Assembly: GCA_028293325.1 (NCBI GenBank)
Contig: JAQGPA010000171.1
Coordinates: 1-46,290, forward strand
From: Pedosphaera sp.
Lineage (GTDB): Bacteria > Verrucomicrobiota > Verrucomicrobiia > Limisphaerales > Pedosphaeraceae
Direction: 5' to 3'
Length of the DNA: 46,290 bases
Under the pieces are notes generated by a model that ran no database searches, was not told where the DNA came from, and saw nothing but the letters and a program-made list of their open reading frames with translations. The position numbers and the translations under genes are program-made. The number at the start of each line of letters is the position of its first letter. Within the stretch, counting starts at the first letter, position 1. Below are positions 23,606-33,386 of this stretch, one piece after another.

Positions 23606-24341
23606 TCTCACCGCCGACGGGGATGTCCAGTTGTTGCACGACTTGTCCTTCCAGGGATACCCACTCCACGCGCATTGCTTCCAGATCGAAAACCAGATAA
23701 GTGGGATTAGGGCCGATTTGTTTTCCGGGATTGAAAACCCAGGTCTTGCCCAGCCGGTCAATCCACGAACCTTTGGCGATAAATGGCGCATTGTGGATAT
23801 GGCCGGAAAGCACCAGGTCCGGTGCGTATCGTTGAATCCTTTCCCCTAGAAATTCATCGCCTACAAACTTTTTGCCCGTCCAGCTCAGTGGTGAATCGTT
23901 CGGCGGCGCGTGATGAATCCAGATCCACTGTTTTTTGGTTCGTCCTGCGTCCTGCTGCAGCAACGTTTCCAGTTCCGCGCTCGACACCGGCCCGTCCCAC
24001 CACGGGCAAATCGTAATCAACACTTCGCCGATCTCAACGCTGTCGCCGTCCACAAACAACTGGCCCGCCTTGACCTGGCGCAGCCAGTTGCAAATCGATT
24101 CGTTGGCGGCGGAGCGGGCGTCACCGTCGTGATTGCCCGAACAGACCAGCACGCGCGACTGCTGGCAAAGCCGCGCCAGGTATTTCTCCACCACGACAAT
24201 CTGCACAGCAATTTCCAGCGCCGATCCGAGATCCAGCAGGTCGCCACCAATGACGACCGCCTCGAAGCTGGCCGCGTTGGCCGCCAGCCAGTCAAACTGC
24301 TTCAGCGTGTAATGCAGGTCGGCGACAAACAGTATCCTCAT
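23571..24341 (-). CDS. Calcineurin-like metallophosphoesterase
   Basis: About 256 residues from the ATG at 24341; the frame is open upstream to 24377 but the family start is MRILFVADLHY. Dimetal motifs are complete: VADLHY (DxH), VVIGGDLLDLG (GD), VLVCSGNHDGD (GNHD), WIWIHHAPPND (H) and LVLSGHIHNAPF (GHxH). It probably hydrolyses phosphomono- or diesters; the substrate cannot be deduced. The ATG overlaps the TGA of a 39-codon ORF in an ATGA, implying translational coupling. The 3' end overlaps the convergent cNMP-binding gene. Confidence 0.9.
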   Translation of the reverse strand: MRILFVADLHYTLKQFDWLAANAASFEAVVIGGDLLDLGSALEIAVQIVVVEKYLARLCQQSRVLVCSGNHDGDARSAANESICNWLRQVKAGQLFVDGDSVEIGEVLITICPWWDGPVSSAELETLLQQDAGRTKKQWIWIHHAPPNDSPLSWTGKKFVGDEFLGERIQRYAPDLVLSGHIHNAPFIAKGSWIDRLGKTWVFNPGKQIGPNPTYLVFDLEAMRVEWVSLEGQVVQQLDIPVGGEISGPADVAAGA

Positions 24342-24457
24342 ACCGTGGCCGAGCCTTCCGAACCCTCCCCGGGCCATCCCTGAAAATTCTCGACGCCCGT
24401 TCGCGCCAGCACCTCGCCGTGTTCAATGGCTTGAAGGATATCGTTGGGTTCACTCAT
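24338..24457 (-). CDS. 39-codon small ORF coupled to the metallophosphoesterase
   Basis: The minus strand from the ATG at 24457 encodes MSEPNDILQAIEHGEVLART and then GVENFQGWPGEGSEGSATV, ending in TGA at 24338-24340, which overlaps the phosphoesterase ATG as ATGA. The N-terminal half looks like an amphipathic helix and the rest is Gly/Glu/Ser-rich. There is no Shine-Dalgarno. The 4-base overlap and acidic, soluble composition suggest a real microprotein, but there is no family match by eye. Confidence 0.5.
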   Translation of the reverse strand: MSEPNDILQAIEHGEVLARTGVENFQGWPGEGSEGSATV

Positions 24458-24882
24458 GTTAATGGTCGCCAAACCTGGAAACGAAGCCCCGTCCTCTTAA
24501 TTTGTCAGGTATTAAAAAAATTGACGGTGCAGAACTCATGCCAATCATCAAAACCCCATTTTCATTGGAAAGTCGACGTGGTGCCGAAGGTCGCGCTTTC
24601 CCATTTGCAACAGGGTGAACAAATAAAACCAATGCTGGGCTGGGTTGGCGGGTTTCACTCAATTCTACTCCAGATGCGCAATTCAGAAACGGTAAAGCTT
24701 CCTCGTTCGATTCCGACCCTCGCCTCCAAACCAACCTGCGTATGTAGCAACTGGAGCACTCCGCTCCGTTTTCGGCACAGTTCAATTTGAAGACGGGCAG
24801 GATGGACGCGCACCTGTCATGTCTCAAGGGGGAACACAGCCATGAAGACCTCCGGCTTTGCCCGCTCAGCTTGCCAGTGTCA
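24458..24882. other. Intergenic with T-arm-like repeat; no gene recognised
   Basis: This 425-base gap holds the third T-arm-like 24-mer (24705-24728). Both strands have open frames, but none shows a domain or codon bias like its neighbours. The only sequence with a likely meaning is the repeat. Confidence 0.35.
24705..24728 (+). repeat. tRNA T-arm/3'-end-like 24-mer, copy 3
   Basis: The plus strand reads GTTCGATTCCGACCC followed by TCGCCTCCA, in inverted orientation to the copies at 16133 and 18391. The spacing from TTCGATT to terminal CCA equals that of a tRNA 3' end (7-base loop, 5-base T stem, 7-base acceptor strand, N73, CCA), but the upstream bases do not pair as a T stem, so it is not a functional tRNA. 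Confidence 0.45.
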
Positions 24883-26385
24883 TTAGCGTCCCGTTTGCCA
24901 GCCGCCACCAAGCGCGCGGTAGAGTTGTATGATGGTCACCAGCTGATTGAACTGGGTTTGCGCCAGCGCATTCTCCGCCGGGAAAAGGAGTTGCTGTTCC
25001 TGAAGCACTTCGTAATAACTCGACTGGCCGAGCCGATAGCGTTCGATTGAAATCCTTGCGGCCTCCCGGTAGGCCTCGACGGCGCGGGTTTGCTGCACGC
25101 GCGCTTCGGCAAATTTTTCGCGAGCCACCAGGGCATTGGAAACTTCCTGTAGCGCATACAGCACTGTCGCCTGATATTGCACGGCAGATTGTTCCCGCGC
25201 CGCTATGGCCTGACGATACTGCGCCCGCAACCGGCCACCTTGAAAAATCGGACCGGTCAGGTTCGCGATGCCGCTCCAGGCGGTGGCGCCGCCCGCGGTG
25301 AACACAGATAACCCGGGACTCACGCGCCCGAACAGCCCGGTGAGCGTGAGTTGTGGGAAAAAATTCGCGGTGGCCACGCCGACTTGCGCGTTGGCCGAAC
25401 GCAACAGTTGCTCCGCTTCACGGATGTCCGGCCGCCGTTCCAACAATGCCGAAGGCAGCCCGGCGGGCACATCCGGCGGCGCCTGGTTTTCCAGCCGCGA
25501 ACCGTCGCGCGGAATGGCCTGGGGACTTTGTCCGAGCAGGACGCTTAGTTGATTCTCCTGTAGAACTATCAGGCGTTCAAGGTCTGGAATCGTGGCGGCG
25601 GTGGAACTGAGCAGGGCGATGGCGGAAGCCGTTTCCAATCTGGACGCGACCCCACCCCGCAGGCGCTCATTGAAAATATTCAAGCTCTGGCCATAGGAAT
25701 TCGTCGTGGATTTTGCAATGGCAAGTTCGCGATCCAGCGCGAGCAATTGGAAATAATCCTGCGCCACCTGCGCGATGAGCGCGGCGGTCACGTCGCGCTG
25801 TGCCTCCTCAGTGGCGAAAAATTGCGCGCGCGCCGATTCCGTAAGCCGCCGGATACGGCCAAACAAATCAATCTCCCACGACGCGTTCGCGTCTGCCAAA
25901 GAGAAGGTCGCGCTCGATCCGCTTGAGTTGCCTGAACCGCTCGTGCCGCTGATGCCGCTGGTGCCACTCACACCGTTTACAAGTGGGGTGCCGCTGGAAC
26001 CGATATTTTTCGTATTACCCACCAGGCCGGTGTAATTCAGTTGTGGAAACAGTTGCGCCCGCGTTTCCGCGGCAATCGCCCGCGCCTGCTCGACGCGGGT
26101 GACCGCTATGCGCACGTCATAATTGTTCGTGAGCGCAACGCGAATCAAATTCTGCAAGGCATCGTCGTGAAAAACCTGCCACCAGGGAAGCTCCGCCAGC
26201 GAATTGGTCGCCACCCGCGTTTCGCCGCGAAAAGCGACCGGCTCAATCACAGGCGGACGCCGGTAATTTGGTCCCACGGCGCAACCACCCAGCAACAACG
26301 CCCAAAGTCCAAAATTCAAGGTCCAGAGTCGCGCCCGCTGGCGAAACCCTGAACATTGAATCCCGGACTTACAGCTTGATTCCAT
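24883..26385 (-). CDS. RND efflux outer-membrane factor (NodT/TolC family lipoprotein)
   Basis: A 500-residue outer-membrane channel. The signal ends in a lipobox (ALLLGGCAVGPNYRRPPV), so it is lipid-anchored. The two repeated alpha-hairpin halves are visible (ALTNNYDVRIAVTRVEQARA, ASWEIDLFGRIRRLTESARA; later LLERRPDIREAEQLLRSANA and LTGPIFQGGRLRAQYRQAIA). A low-complexity Gly/Ser/Thr stretch near residues 130-160 lies in a likely extracellular loop. The gene starts 2 bases after the permease stop, and it completes an adaptor-permease-channel operon. Confidence 0.94.
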   Translation of the reverse strand: MESSCKSGIQCSGFRQRARLWTLNFGLWALLLGGCAVGPNYRRPPVIEPVAFRGETRVATNSLAELPWWQVFHDDALQNLIRVALTNNYDVRIAVTRVEQARAIAAETRAQLFPQLNYTGLVGNTKNIGSSGTPLVNGVSGTSGISGTSGSGNSSGSSATFSLADANASWEIDLFGRIRRLTESARAQFFATEEAQRDVTAALIAQVAQDYFQLLALDRELAIAKSTTNSYGQSLNIFNERLRGGVASRLETASAIALLSSTAATIPDLERLIVLQENQLSVLLGQSPQAIPRDGSRLENQAPPDVPAGLPSALLERRPDIREAEQLLRSANAQVGVATANFFPQLTLTGLFGRVSPGLSVFTAGGATAWSGIANLTGPIFQGGRLRAQYRQAIAAREQSAVQYQATVLYALQEVSNALVAREKFAEARVQQTRAVEAYREAARISIERYRLGQSSYYEVLQEQQLLFPAENALAQTQFNQLVTIIQLYRALGGGWQTGR

Positions 26386-26387
26386 GC

Positions 26388-29300
26388 TTATCCAGTCGGT
26401 TCCGGCGGTGGTATCGGCGCGGTTGCTGCGGGCTTTTTACCGAAACGCGTGATGCCCTTTTCGACCAGGTAAAAGGTGACAGGGACAATCAGTGTGTCCA
26501 CGAACGTTGCCCCCAACATGCCGCCGATAACCACCGTGCCCAGCGTTCTGCGGGAAATCGCGCCGGAACCGGAAGCGATCCAAAGCGGAACGCAACCGAG
26601 CACGAAGGCAAATGACGTCATCAAAATGGGCCGGAGCCGGATGCTCGCCCCGGCCAGGGCCGCATCGGCGATGGGCCGGCCCTTTTCATATTCCGTTTTC
26701 GCGAATGCAACAATGAGGATGGCATTTTTTGCCGCGAGTCCGATGAGCATTATCAGGCCGATCTGCGCATAAACATTGTTTTGGAATCCCCGCGCGTTCA
26801 ACGCCAGAAATGCGCCGAGGATGGCGGTGGGCGTGCCCAGCAAAACGCTGACCGGCAGCGACCAGCTTTCAAATTGTGCCGCCAGAATCAGAAAGACGCA
26901 CACTATCGACAAGCCGAAGATCAGCACCGGCGAAACGCCTGACGCCGCCTGCTTCTCCTGGAACGACATGCCGAAATAATCAAAGCCCATCTGGCGCGGC
27001 ATCGTTTGCGCGAAGACTTCTTCGAGCGCCTGGTTGGCCTGGCCGGAACTGTAGCCGGGCGCCGCCGTGCCGTTGATTTGTGCGCAGGGATATTCATTGT
27101 AGTGCATGATGAATTCCGGGCCGGTGCGGTGCTGGACCTCCGTGAACGCGGAGAGCGGCACGCTTTGGCCCAAATTGTTGCGCACATAAAACAGGCGGAT
27201 GTTTTCGGCGCGCGCGCGATATTCATCCTCGGCTTCGATATAAACCTGCCACTGGCGGCCAAAGCGGTTGAAGTAATTCACGAAGAATCCGCCCATGAAC
27301 GTTTGCAACGTCCGGTAAACGTCGTTCAGCGGAACTCCTTGTTTCAATACCTTGTCGCGATCCACTTTGGCGAAAATCTGGGGGACGTTCGGCAGATGCG
27401 TGGTGCTCAGGCCGGAAAGTTCGGGACGCTTTTTCGCCGCCGCCATGAACTTGTCCAGATTTTGTGTGAGATACGAAAGGTCTTGCCGGCCGGAGCGGTC
27501 TTCCAACATGAAAGTGAAACCGCCGGAGGTGCCGACACCGGGAATGGACGGCGGTGAAAACGCAAACGCCGTTGCTTCCGGCAATTTCGCCAACTCGGTG
27601 TTCAAGTGGCTGCGAATGGCGCTGTATTGTTCCTCCGGTTGTTTGCGTTCGCTCCACGGCTTGAGCGTCACAAAAAAAAACGCGTTGTAAGTGGCCTGCA
27701 CCTGGCTCAACAGGCTGAAGCCTTCGACCGTGGTGTAATACCGCACGCCGGGCGTGTTCTTGAAAATCTCCTCGATGCGTTTGGCCACCGCATCCGTGCG
27801 TTCGAGTGACGCGGCAAACGGCAGTTGGGCGACAATATAGGCATAGCCCTGGTCCTCCTCCGGCACAAACGCGGTCGGCAATCGCCGGGCGAGCAAAACC
27901 GCCATGATCCCGATGATGACCAGACCGATCAGCACGAAGGCGCTTTTGCGGATGAGCGCAGCGCTGAACTGAAGGTAACGGTCGTGCGTTTTTCCAAACC
28001 CGCGGTTGAACCAGGCGTAAAACCTGCCCAGCGGGCCGCGCGGTTCATTTTTGTTTTTCGGCTTCAATAATCTCGCCGCCAGCGCGGGACTCAGGGACAG
28101 CGCGTTGAACGCGGAAAGCATGACCGAGATGACAATCGTCAGCGCAAATTGTTGATAGAGCCGTCCCGTGATCCCGGCGATGAACACCGTTGGCACAAAT
28201 ACCGCCGCCAGGATCAAAGCGAGCGCCACCACCGGCCCGGCGACTTCATGCATCGCCGTGAGCGCCGCCTCCCGGGGTGGCAGACCTTCTTCAATATGAC
28301 GTTCGGTCGCCTCCACGACCACGATCGCATCGTCCACCACCAGTCCGATGGCCAGCACCAGTCCGAGCAGCGAAAGGGTGTTGATCGAGAAGCCGAAAAT
28401 GGGAAAGAACGCAAACGTTCCAATGAGCGAAACGGGAACTGCCAGCAGCGGAATCAACGACGCGCGCCAGCCTTGCAGAAAAATAAAAACGACGAGGATG
28501 ACCAGCGCTAACGCGATCAAAAGCGTGTGCATGATCTCGCTGATGCCTTGGGAAACGGCAATCGTCGTGTCCAGCGAAACGGCATAATCCAGGTCCTCGG
28601 GGAATCGCTGCTTGAGTTGCTCCATGAGATTTCTCACGCCCTTGGCCGCTTCAATCGCGTTGGAGCCGGGCAATTGATAAATGGCCAGCACCGCGGTCGG
28701 TCGGCCGTTCAATTTGCCGCGAATATTGTAAAGTTGCGCGCCCAATTCAACCCGCGCGACATCCTTCAGCCGCACCACCGAACCGTCGGGATTTTCCCGA
28801 ATGACAATCGCGCCGAATTCCTGCTCGGTAACGAGTCGGCTTTGCGCGGTGATCGTGTAAGTGAATTCCTGCCCTGGCGGCGTGGGCGGTCCGCCGACCT
28901 GGCCGGCGGGATTGACGGTGTTCTGCACGTTGATGGCGGTGACGAGGTCATTGACCGTGATATTGAGCTTCGCCAGTTGGTCGGGTTTGACCCAAAAGCG
29001 CATCGCATACTGGCCGGCGCCAAAAACTTGCACGTTGGAAATTCCCTTGGTCTGCGTGACTTTATCCACCAGATTGATGTAGGCGTAATTGGCCAGAAAC
29101 GTTGCGTCATGGCTGCCGTTGGGGGAAAAAAGTCCAACCAGCATGAGCGGACTCGTCGGTGATTTCAACAGCGTGATGCCATAATTGCGGACATCCTGCG
29201 GCAACTGCGGCTCGGCTTGGTTTTCGCGCAGTTGCGCGAGGACCTGATCAACGTTGGGATCAGTTTTGACATCGAAATTCACCCCCATGCGCATCACGCC

Positions 29301-29555
29301 GTTATTCGCGCTGATGGAGTACATGTAATTCATGTTGTCCACCCCGCTCATCTGCTCCTCGATGGGCGTCGCGACTGATTGCGCAAGCGTTTGCGCGTCG
29401 GCGCCCACGAACGTGGCCGTAATGCGTATCTCCGGCGGCACAATGTTCGGAAACTGCGCGATCGGCAGGGTGAGCATCGAAACCGAGCCGATGATCACCA
29501 TGAGAATGGCAATCACCATGGCGACAATCGGGCGGTTGATAAAAAAACGATACAT
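26388..29555 (-). CDS. RND multidrug efflux permease (AcrB/MexB, HAE1 family)
   Basis: A 1055-residue inner-membrane proton-driven exporter, the family's usual length. It starts [20 protein letters not shown], with [14 protein letters not shown] and two porter domains. The proton-relay Asp pair lies in [20 protein letters not shown] and the partner lysine in [14 protein letters not shown]. It lies between the adaptor (4 bases upstream) and outer-membrane factor (2 bases downstream), so all three parts should be made together. Substrates are typically hydrophobic drugs, dyes, detergents or plant/microbial metabolites. No dedicated regulator adjoins the operon. Confidence 0.97.
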   Translation of the reverse strand: MYRFFINRPIVAMVIAILMVIIGSVSMLTLPIAQFPNIVPPEIRITATFVGADAQTLAQSVATPIEEQMSGVDNMNYMYSISANNGVMRMGVNFDVKTDPNVDQVLAQLRENQAEPQLPQDVRNYGITLLKSPTSPLMLVGLFSPNGSHDATFLANYAYINLVDKVTQTKGISNVQVFGAGQYAMRFWVKPDQLAKLNITVNDLVTAINVQNTVNPAGQVGGPPTPPGQEFTYTITAQSRLVTEQEFGAIVIRENPDGSVVRLKDVARVELGAQLYNIRGKLNGRPTAVLAIYQLPGSNAIEAAKGVRNLMEQLKQRFPEDLDYAVSLDTTIAVSQGISEIMHTLLIALALVILVVFIFLQGWRASLIPLLAVPVSLIGTFAFFPIFGFSINTLSLLGLVLAIGLVVDDAIVVVEATERHIEEGLPPREAALTAMHEVAGPVVALALILAAVFVPTVFIAGITGRLYQQFALTIVISVMLSAFNALSLSPALAARLLKPKNKNEPRGPLGRFYAWFNRGFGKTHDRYLQFSAALIRKSAFVLIGLVIIGIMAVLLARRLPTAFVPEEDQGYAYIVAQLPFAASLERTDAVAKRIEEIFKNTPGVRYYTTVEGFSLLSQVQATYNAFFFVTLKPWSERKQPEEQYSAIRSHLNTELAKLPEATAFAFSPPSIPGVGTSGGFTFMLEDRSGRQDLSYLTQNLDKFMAAAKKRPELSGLSTTHLPNVPQIFAKVDRDKVLKQGVPLNDVYRTLQTFMGGFFVNYFNRFGRQWQVYIEAEDEYRARAENIRLFYVRNNLGQSVPLSAFTEVQHRTGPEFIMHYNEYPCAQINGTAAPGYSSGQANQALEEVFAQTMPRQMGFDYFGMSFQEKQAASGVSPVLIFGLSIVCVFLILAAQFESWSLPVSVLLGTPTAILGAFLALNARGFQNNVYAQIGLIMLIGLAAKNAILIVAFAKTEYEKGRPIADAALAGASIRLRPILMTSFAFVLGCVPLWIASGSGAISRRTLGTVVIGGMLGATFVDTLIVPVTFYLVEKGITRFGKKPAATAPIPPPEPTG

Positions 29556-29559
29556 AGAA

Positions 29560-30693
29560 TTAATTTCCCGCCGTGAACGGTTTTGGATTCACCACCGTGC
29601 CTTCCTTGGCTTTCTGCGTTCCCTCGACCACGACGCGGTCGCCGGGTTTGAGACCTTTTTCAATGAGCCAGTCCGGGCCAACCTGCACACCGACGCTCAC
29701 ATTCGTGATATGCACTTTGTTAGACACCCCGACCACCGCGACTTGATACGCGCCTTGCAGTTCCGTTACCGCGCGTTGCGGCACCAGTATGGCGTTGGTT
29801 TTTATTTGTGTTTGCGCGCGCACGAGGCCGTATTGCCCGGGACGCAGCAGATAGTCCGGATTCGGAAAAATGCCGACAATTTGCAGCGTGCCGGTCGTCG
29901 GATTCACCTGCCGATCGGCGCTGTAAAACCTGCCTTTGTTTGGAAAAACCGAACGGTCGGAAAGAATCAGTTGCAGCGACAAGTCCTGATTTGTGTCGGC
30001 TGCATCCACCAGGTGCCGCCAATATGTCAGATAGGATTGCTCGCTGGCTTGAAAAAAAGCCTTGATTGGATCGAGGCTCGAAACCGTCGTCAGCACGGTT
30101 CCGGATGGCCCAACCAAATCCCCGATTTGCGCCTGGGCAATTCCGGCCAACCCGTCAATCGGCGAGTTGATGCGGGTGAAACCGAGATTCAAGCGCGCGT
30201 TTTCCACCGCCGCTTCGTCCGCCTTGACCTGAGCCAGGGCGGCCAGATTCGCCTGCACCGCATTGTCGAGCGTTTCCTGGCTGAGGGCCTGTACCCTGAC
30301 CAGCGGCGTGTAACGCCTCACGTCCAATTCGGTTTTGGCCTGTTGCGCCTGGTCCTGCGCCAGTTTCGCCAGGGCCTGGTCGAGCGTGGCCTGGAATGGG
30401 CGCGGATCAATTTCAAAAAGCAGGTCGCCCTTTTTTACCCGTCCGCCGTCCGCATAATTCTGCGTCAGCAAATAACCGGTGACCTGCGCGCGAATTTGCG
30501 CGTTCACAAAGCCATCCAGCGTCCCAATCCATTCCTCAAAAACCGGCACGTTCGTCGGCGTCAGGCTGAGGACCAGGACTTCGGGCGGTGGTGCCGGAGC
30601 CGCTTTCTTTTTGCAGCCAGCGCCAGGCAGGACGAGGAGAAAAATGCAAAAAATGGGCGCGCACCATTTTTTTGCCAAATAATCGCAAATCAT
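29560..30693 (-). CDS. RND efflux periplasmic adaptor (membrane fusion lipoprotein)
   Basis: About 377 residues from the ATG at 30693; the frame is open to 30759, but this start gives a proper lipoprotein signal ([20 protein letters not shown]) and is preceded by AGGAG at good spacing. Adaptor domains follow in order: barrel-sandwich half ([35 protein letters not shown]), a coiled hairpin ([20 protein letters not shown]), the second lipoyl half ([20 protein letters not shown]), and beta-barrel/MP domains ([40 protein letters not shown]). It links the AcrB-type pump to the outer-membrane channel and is the first gene of the operon. Confidence 0.94.
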   Translation of the reverse strand: MICDYLAKKWCAPIFCIFLLVLPGAGCKKKAAPAPPPEVLVLSLTPTNVPVFEEWIGTLDGFVNAQIRAQVTGYLLTQNYADGGRVKKGDLLFEIDPRPFQATLDQALAKLAQDQAQQAKTELDVRRYTPLVRVQALSQETLDNAVQANLAALAQVKADEAAVENARLNLGFTRINSPIDGLAGIAQAQIGDLVGPSGTVLTTVSSLDPIKAFFQASEQSYLTYWRHLVDAADTNQDLSLQLILSDRSVFPNKGRFYSADRQVNPTTGTLQIVGIFPNPDYLLRPGQYGLVRAQTQIKTNAILVPQRAVTELQGAYQVAVVGVSNKVHITNVSVGVQVGPDWLIEKGLKPGDRVVVEGTQKAKEGTVVNPKPFTAGN

Positions 30694-30983
30694 ACACTCC
30701 TGTTTACGCGGCACATTATACCTCACCTTGCCGAAATTCGAAATGCGGGGAAAGCCCACCCTCTCGTTGGCGTTGGCGGGAATTGACGACGCGGCAAAGT
30801 GGTGCGGGTGATTAAGATGTCTCAGGGAAGCCGGATGTGGTCAGAATCAAAATCCTCGGACCTTCCGCAAGCATGGCACCCGTTTTATATAGCAGGGATG
30901 GCACTGTTTTTCGCCTGCATCAAATTTTGTAGTTTGACTGCGCGGCTTTAAACAGTTCGACAAACGGGGTTCTTTCGGGCAGT

Positions 30984-32654
30984 ATGGGCGCCATGAGCCA
31001 ATTCAGAAGTTTCTTTTGGCGATTGATATTTTCGCTTACCTGCTGCCTGCTTCTAATAGACGTCTCCGCACACGCCCAGGTATTGGTTACGTTGGGCCAG
31101 AATTTCACCGGCACTTCCTACGACCCGAATGCGCCGGTTCTGCCGCCGGATGCCAACGGCGCGATTGGTCCCCGGCATTTCATGGAATTTATCAATGGTA
31201 CGGTTGCTGTTTACAACAAGACCAATGGCCAAAGCATCCAGCGGAAAACAAACGTGAAGTTCTGGTCCGATGCCGGTTTGATTATTTCGCCTGATTCAAG
31301 CGTGTCTGATCCGCGCGTCATTTATGATCCGACCGTCCAACGGTGGTTTGCCTCGCAGGTGGATTTCAATGCCAATGGTGCCGACCCCACAGCTTCCGCC
31401 AATGACTTTCTGCTCGCCGTCTCCGCCACCGATAATCCGGCTGGTTCTTGGCATGGGTTCCAATTTCAATCCGATCCGGACTTCGGCAATTTCGCGGATT
31501 TTCCAACCCTCGGGCTGGACAGCAATGCCATTTATCTTTCGGGCGACTTCTTTCATACGAATAATCCCATCGGCCCTGGTTTGGTTTCCATTCCCAAAGC
31601 CGATTTACTGGCCGCCACGCCCACCATCGCCAACCTCACCTGGTTTGGCGTCATGGACTACGCCGTGCGTGGTCAGGTATTACAACCAGCCATTTGCCTG
31701 GACGGCAGCAGTGTCGGCAACATCCTGGCCATGGAGGATATTGGCACTGACACCGACCCCCATTCGAACATCGTGAGCTTTGTCGTGCAGAATGCAGCGG
31801 GGCCGGGAGCTGCCACGTTGACGGCCAGCCTCGACATCCCGGTCAGCCCCTATGTGGTGCCGTATAACGCCGATCTGGATGCGCCGTACTTCAATCCATT
31901 GCAACCGGACGGCAGCACAACACTTGCCGGGAACGACGCGCGATTGAGTGCCAAAGTTTATGCAGTGGGCGGAGTTCTTTACGCCGTCAATAATACCGAA
32001 CTCAACAACCGAATGGCCGTTCGTTGGTATCGGATCAATGCCGTCAATCACACCCTTCTTGAATCAGGCACGATTGCGGACACAAATCTCGACCTTTTCT
32101 ACCCCTCAATCTGCGCCAACACCAATGGCACCGTGGTCATCGCCTGCAACGGCTCCGGCATCAATACCTTTGTCAGTTGCTTTGCTGCCGTCGGCCAGAT
32201 TGTGAATGGTGTCACCACCTTCGGTAACCTGATTCTGCTTAAATCCGGAACGGTCAACTACCATGGTGACGATGAGCTAATCGCCCAACTGCTGGATGAA
32301 CCCCTCATTAGCCGCTGGGGCGACTACAGCGCAACCTCCGTGGATCCGGCCGACCCATCCCGTTTCTGGACCATTCAAATGTATCCGTCCGATGCCGATA
32401 TCTGGTCCACCCAGATTACCGAACTGATTACGGTTCCATTGCCATCACTGACCATCGCGACGGCAGGGACAAACGTGCTGGTTTCCTGGCCTGCTTTCGT
32501 CACGGGCTTTCAGCTTCAATCGACTCCGGCCTTATTGCCCACCAACAACTGGTCACTGGTGACGCAAACCCTCGTTACCAATGGCAATTTAATTTCCACC
32601 CTCGTCCCGATCTCGGGCACCCAAAAATACTTTCGCCTGAAACAAGGCCCTTAG
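30984..32654 (+). CDS. Secreted protein of unknown function, beta-rich, with shared C-terminal domain
   Basis: A 556-residue secreted protein (signal LIFSLTCCLLLIDVSAHAQ). The ATG at 30984 or the one 9 bases later could be used. The mature part starts with NFTGTSYDPNAPVLPPDANG and has several blades with DPRVIYDPTVQRWF, FPTLGLDSNAIYLSGDFF, LISRWGDYSATSVDPADPSR and FWTIQMYP, typical of beta-propeller-like secreted proteins, but no catalytic motif was recognised. The last 75 residues (VLVSWPAFVTGFQLQST ... NNWSLV ... KYFRLKQGP) are another version of the C-terminal domain of the GH5 and other secreted proteins. It is divergent from the RND operon. Confidence 0.8.
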   Translation: MGAMSQFRSFFWRLIFSLTCCLLLIDVSAHAQVLVTLGQNFTGTSYDPNAPVLPPDANGAIGPRHFMEFINGTVAVYNKTNGQSIQRKTNVKFWSDAGLIISPDSSVSDPRVIYDPTVQRWFASQVDFNANGADPTASANDFLLAVSATDNPAGSWHGFQFQSDPDFGNFADFPTLGLDSNAIYLSGDFFHTNNPIGPGLVSIPKADLLAATPTIANLTWFGVMDYAVRGQVLQPAICLDGSSVGNILAMEDIGTDTDPHSNIVSFVVQNAAGPGAATLTASLDIPVSPYVVPYNADLDAPYFNPLQPDGSTTLAGNDARLSAKVYAVGGVLYAVNNTELNNRMAVRWYRINAVNHTLLESGTIADTNLDLFYPSICANTNGTVVIACNGSGINTFVSCFAAVGQIVNGVTTFGNLILLKSGTVNYHGDDELIAQLLDEPLISRWGDYSATSVDPADPSRFWTIQMYPSDADIWSTQITELITVPLPSLTIATAGTNVLVSWPAFVTGFQLQSTPALLPTNNWSLVTQTLVTNGNLISTLVPISGTQKYFRLKQGP

Positions 32655-32853
32655 TGGCGCAGGGTATTTTTCGGAATTACTTCAGTTCATTGACCTTCAG
32701 TCCCGAAATGAGGTCGAAGTGGTCTGGTCCATTCGCTTCAAATCCGGCACTGAAACTCACAGGTGGCGTCCAACCAATAGCATCCGCTCCGGAACGGTAT
32801 TATTATCCGTCGGTGGCTGTGTTGCCGCAGCTTCAGCCAGCGTTGGCAGTGAA

Positions 32854-33141
32854 TTATCTCTTGGCTGTGAACGTTACCGCTCGGCGGTTGCCTTCCATGA
32901 CTTCCTCGCGCGTCATGTGAAACGTGGCGAGATCGCGATTGTTTCGCGCAATCTTGTTGCCCCGATCCGCCGCCAGTTTAAACCACTTGTACGCCTCGAT
33001 TTTTGCCTCGTCCATGGCGTTGGTAAATCCACGCTGACTCTCGCGTTGGCAGAGCAGCCCCAACTTGAGTTGTGCCTGGACATCACCGCTTTCAGCTTGT
33101 GCCTGAAGTTCCGTGTATTCAGTTTTTGTTTCGAGTTGCAT
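32854..33141 (-). CDS. Small Sel1-like repeat protein
   Basis: A 95-residue protein. AQAESGDVQAQLKLGLLCQ followed by EAYKWFKLAADRGNKIARNN is one Sel1-type helical repeat (ESGDVQAQ...G...C, then A..W...AA..G), continuing as NRDLATFHMTREEVMEGNRR. Sel1 proteins are protein-interaction scaffolds. It is short for the family and lacks a signal peptide. It lies alone between convergent and same-strand genes; there is no operon partner. Confidence 0.65.
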   Translation of the reverse strand: MQLETKTEYTELQAQAESGDVQAQLKLGLLCQRESQRGFTNAMDEAKIEAYKWFKLAADRGNKIARNNRDLATFHMTREEVMEGNRRAVTFTAKR

Positions 33142-33313
33142 AGGCCTGATGAAAATTTAAATGATCGCTGGCGCGGGAACGTAGGTCGATTAAGTCAAGA
33201 CCTGACGAGCCGGTCTGGATGGTCAAAAGGTTCTTTTGAGGCGACTTATTTTTACCTGAATCGCTGCTGACTTTCAATCTAAAAATCAAACTCCATGGTT
33301 TTTCCGCGTTACT

Positions 33314-33348
33314 AAAAAAAGCAGGGCAAACTTTCGTCTGCCCTGCTT
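33314..33348 (-). terminator. Rho-independent terminator of the 33387-36917 gene
   Basis: On the minus strand AAGCAGGGCA (33348-33339) pairs with TGCCCTGCTT (33328-33319) around a 10-base loop and runs into a T tract (33320-33314). It lies 38 bases after the stop codon. Confidence 0.88.
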
Positions 33349-33386
33349 GCACATCGCTTAACCCGATTTTAATTTTCTGGGCGCCC

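Noticed and set aside
24660..24730. Complete tRNA gene at the T-arm-like repeat
   Set aside because: Upstream bases do not form T-stem, anticodon or acceptor pairing; only the 3' end resembles a tRNA.
24459..24911. 150-codon minus-strand frame ahead of the 39-codon ORF
   Set aside because: Runs across the T-arm-like repeat and the end of the outer-membrane factor gene; composition Ser/Arg-rich, no motif.
29332..30786. 484-codon plus-strand frame across the RND adaptor gene
   Set aside because: Antisense to a complete adaptor lipoprotein; no domain.
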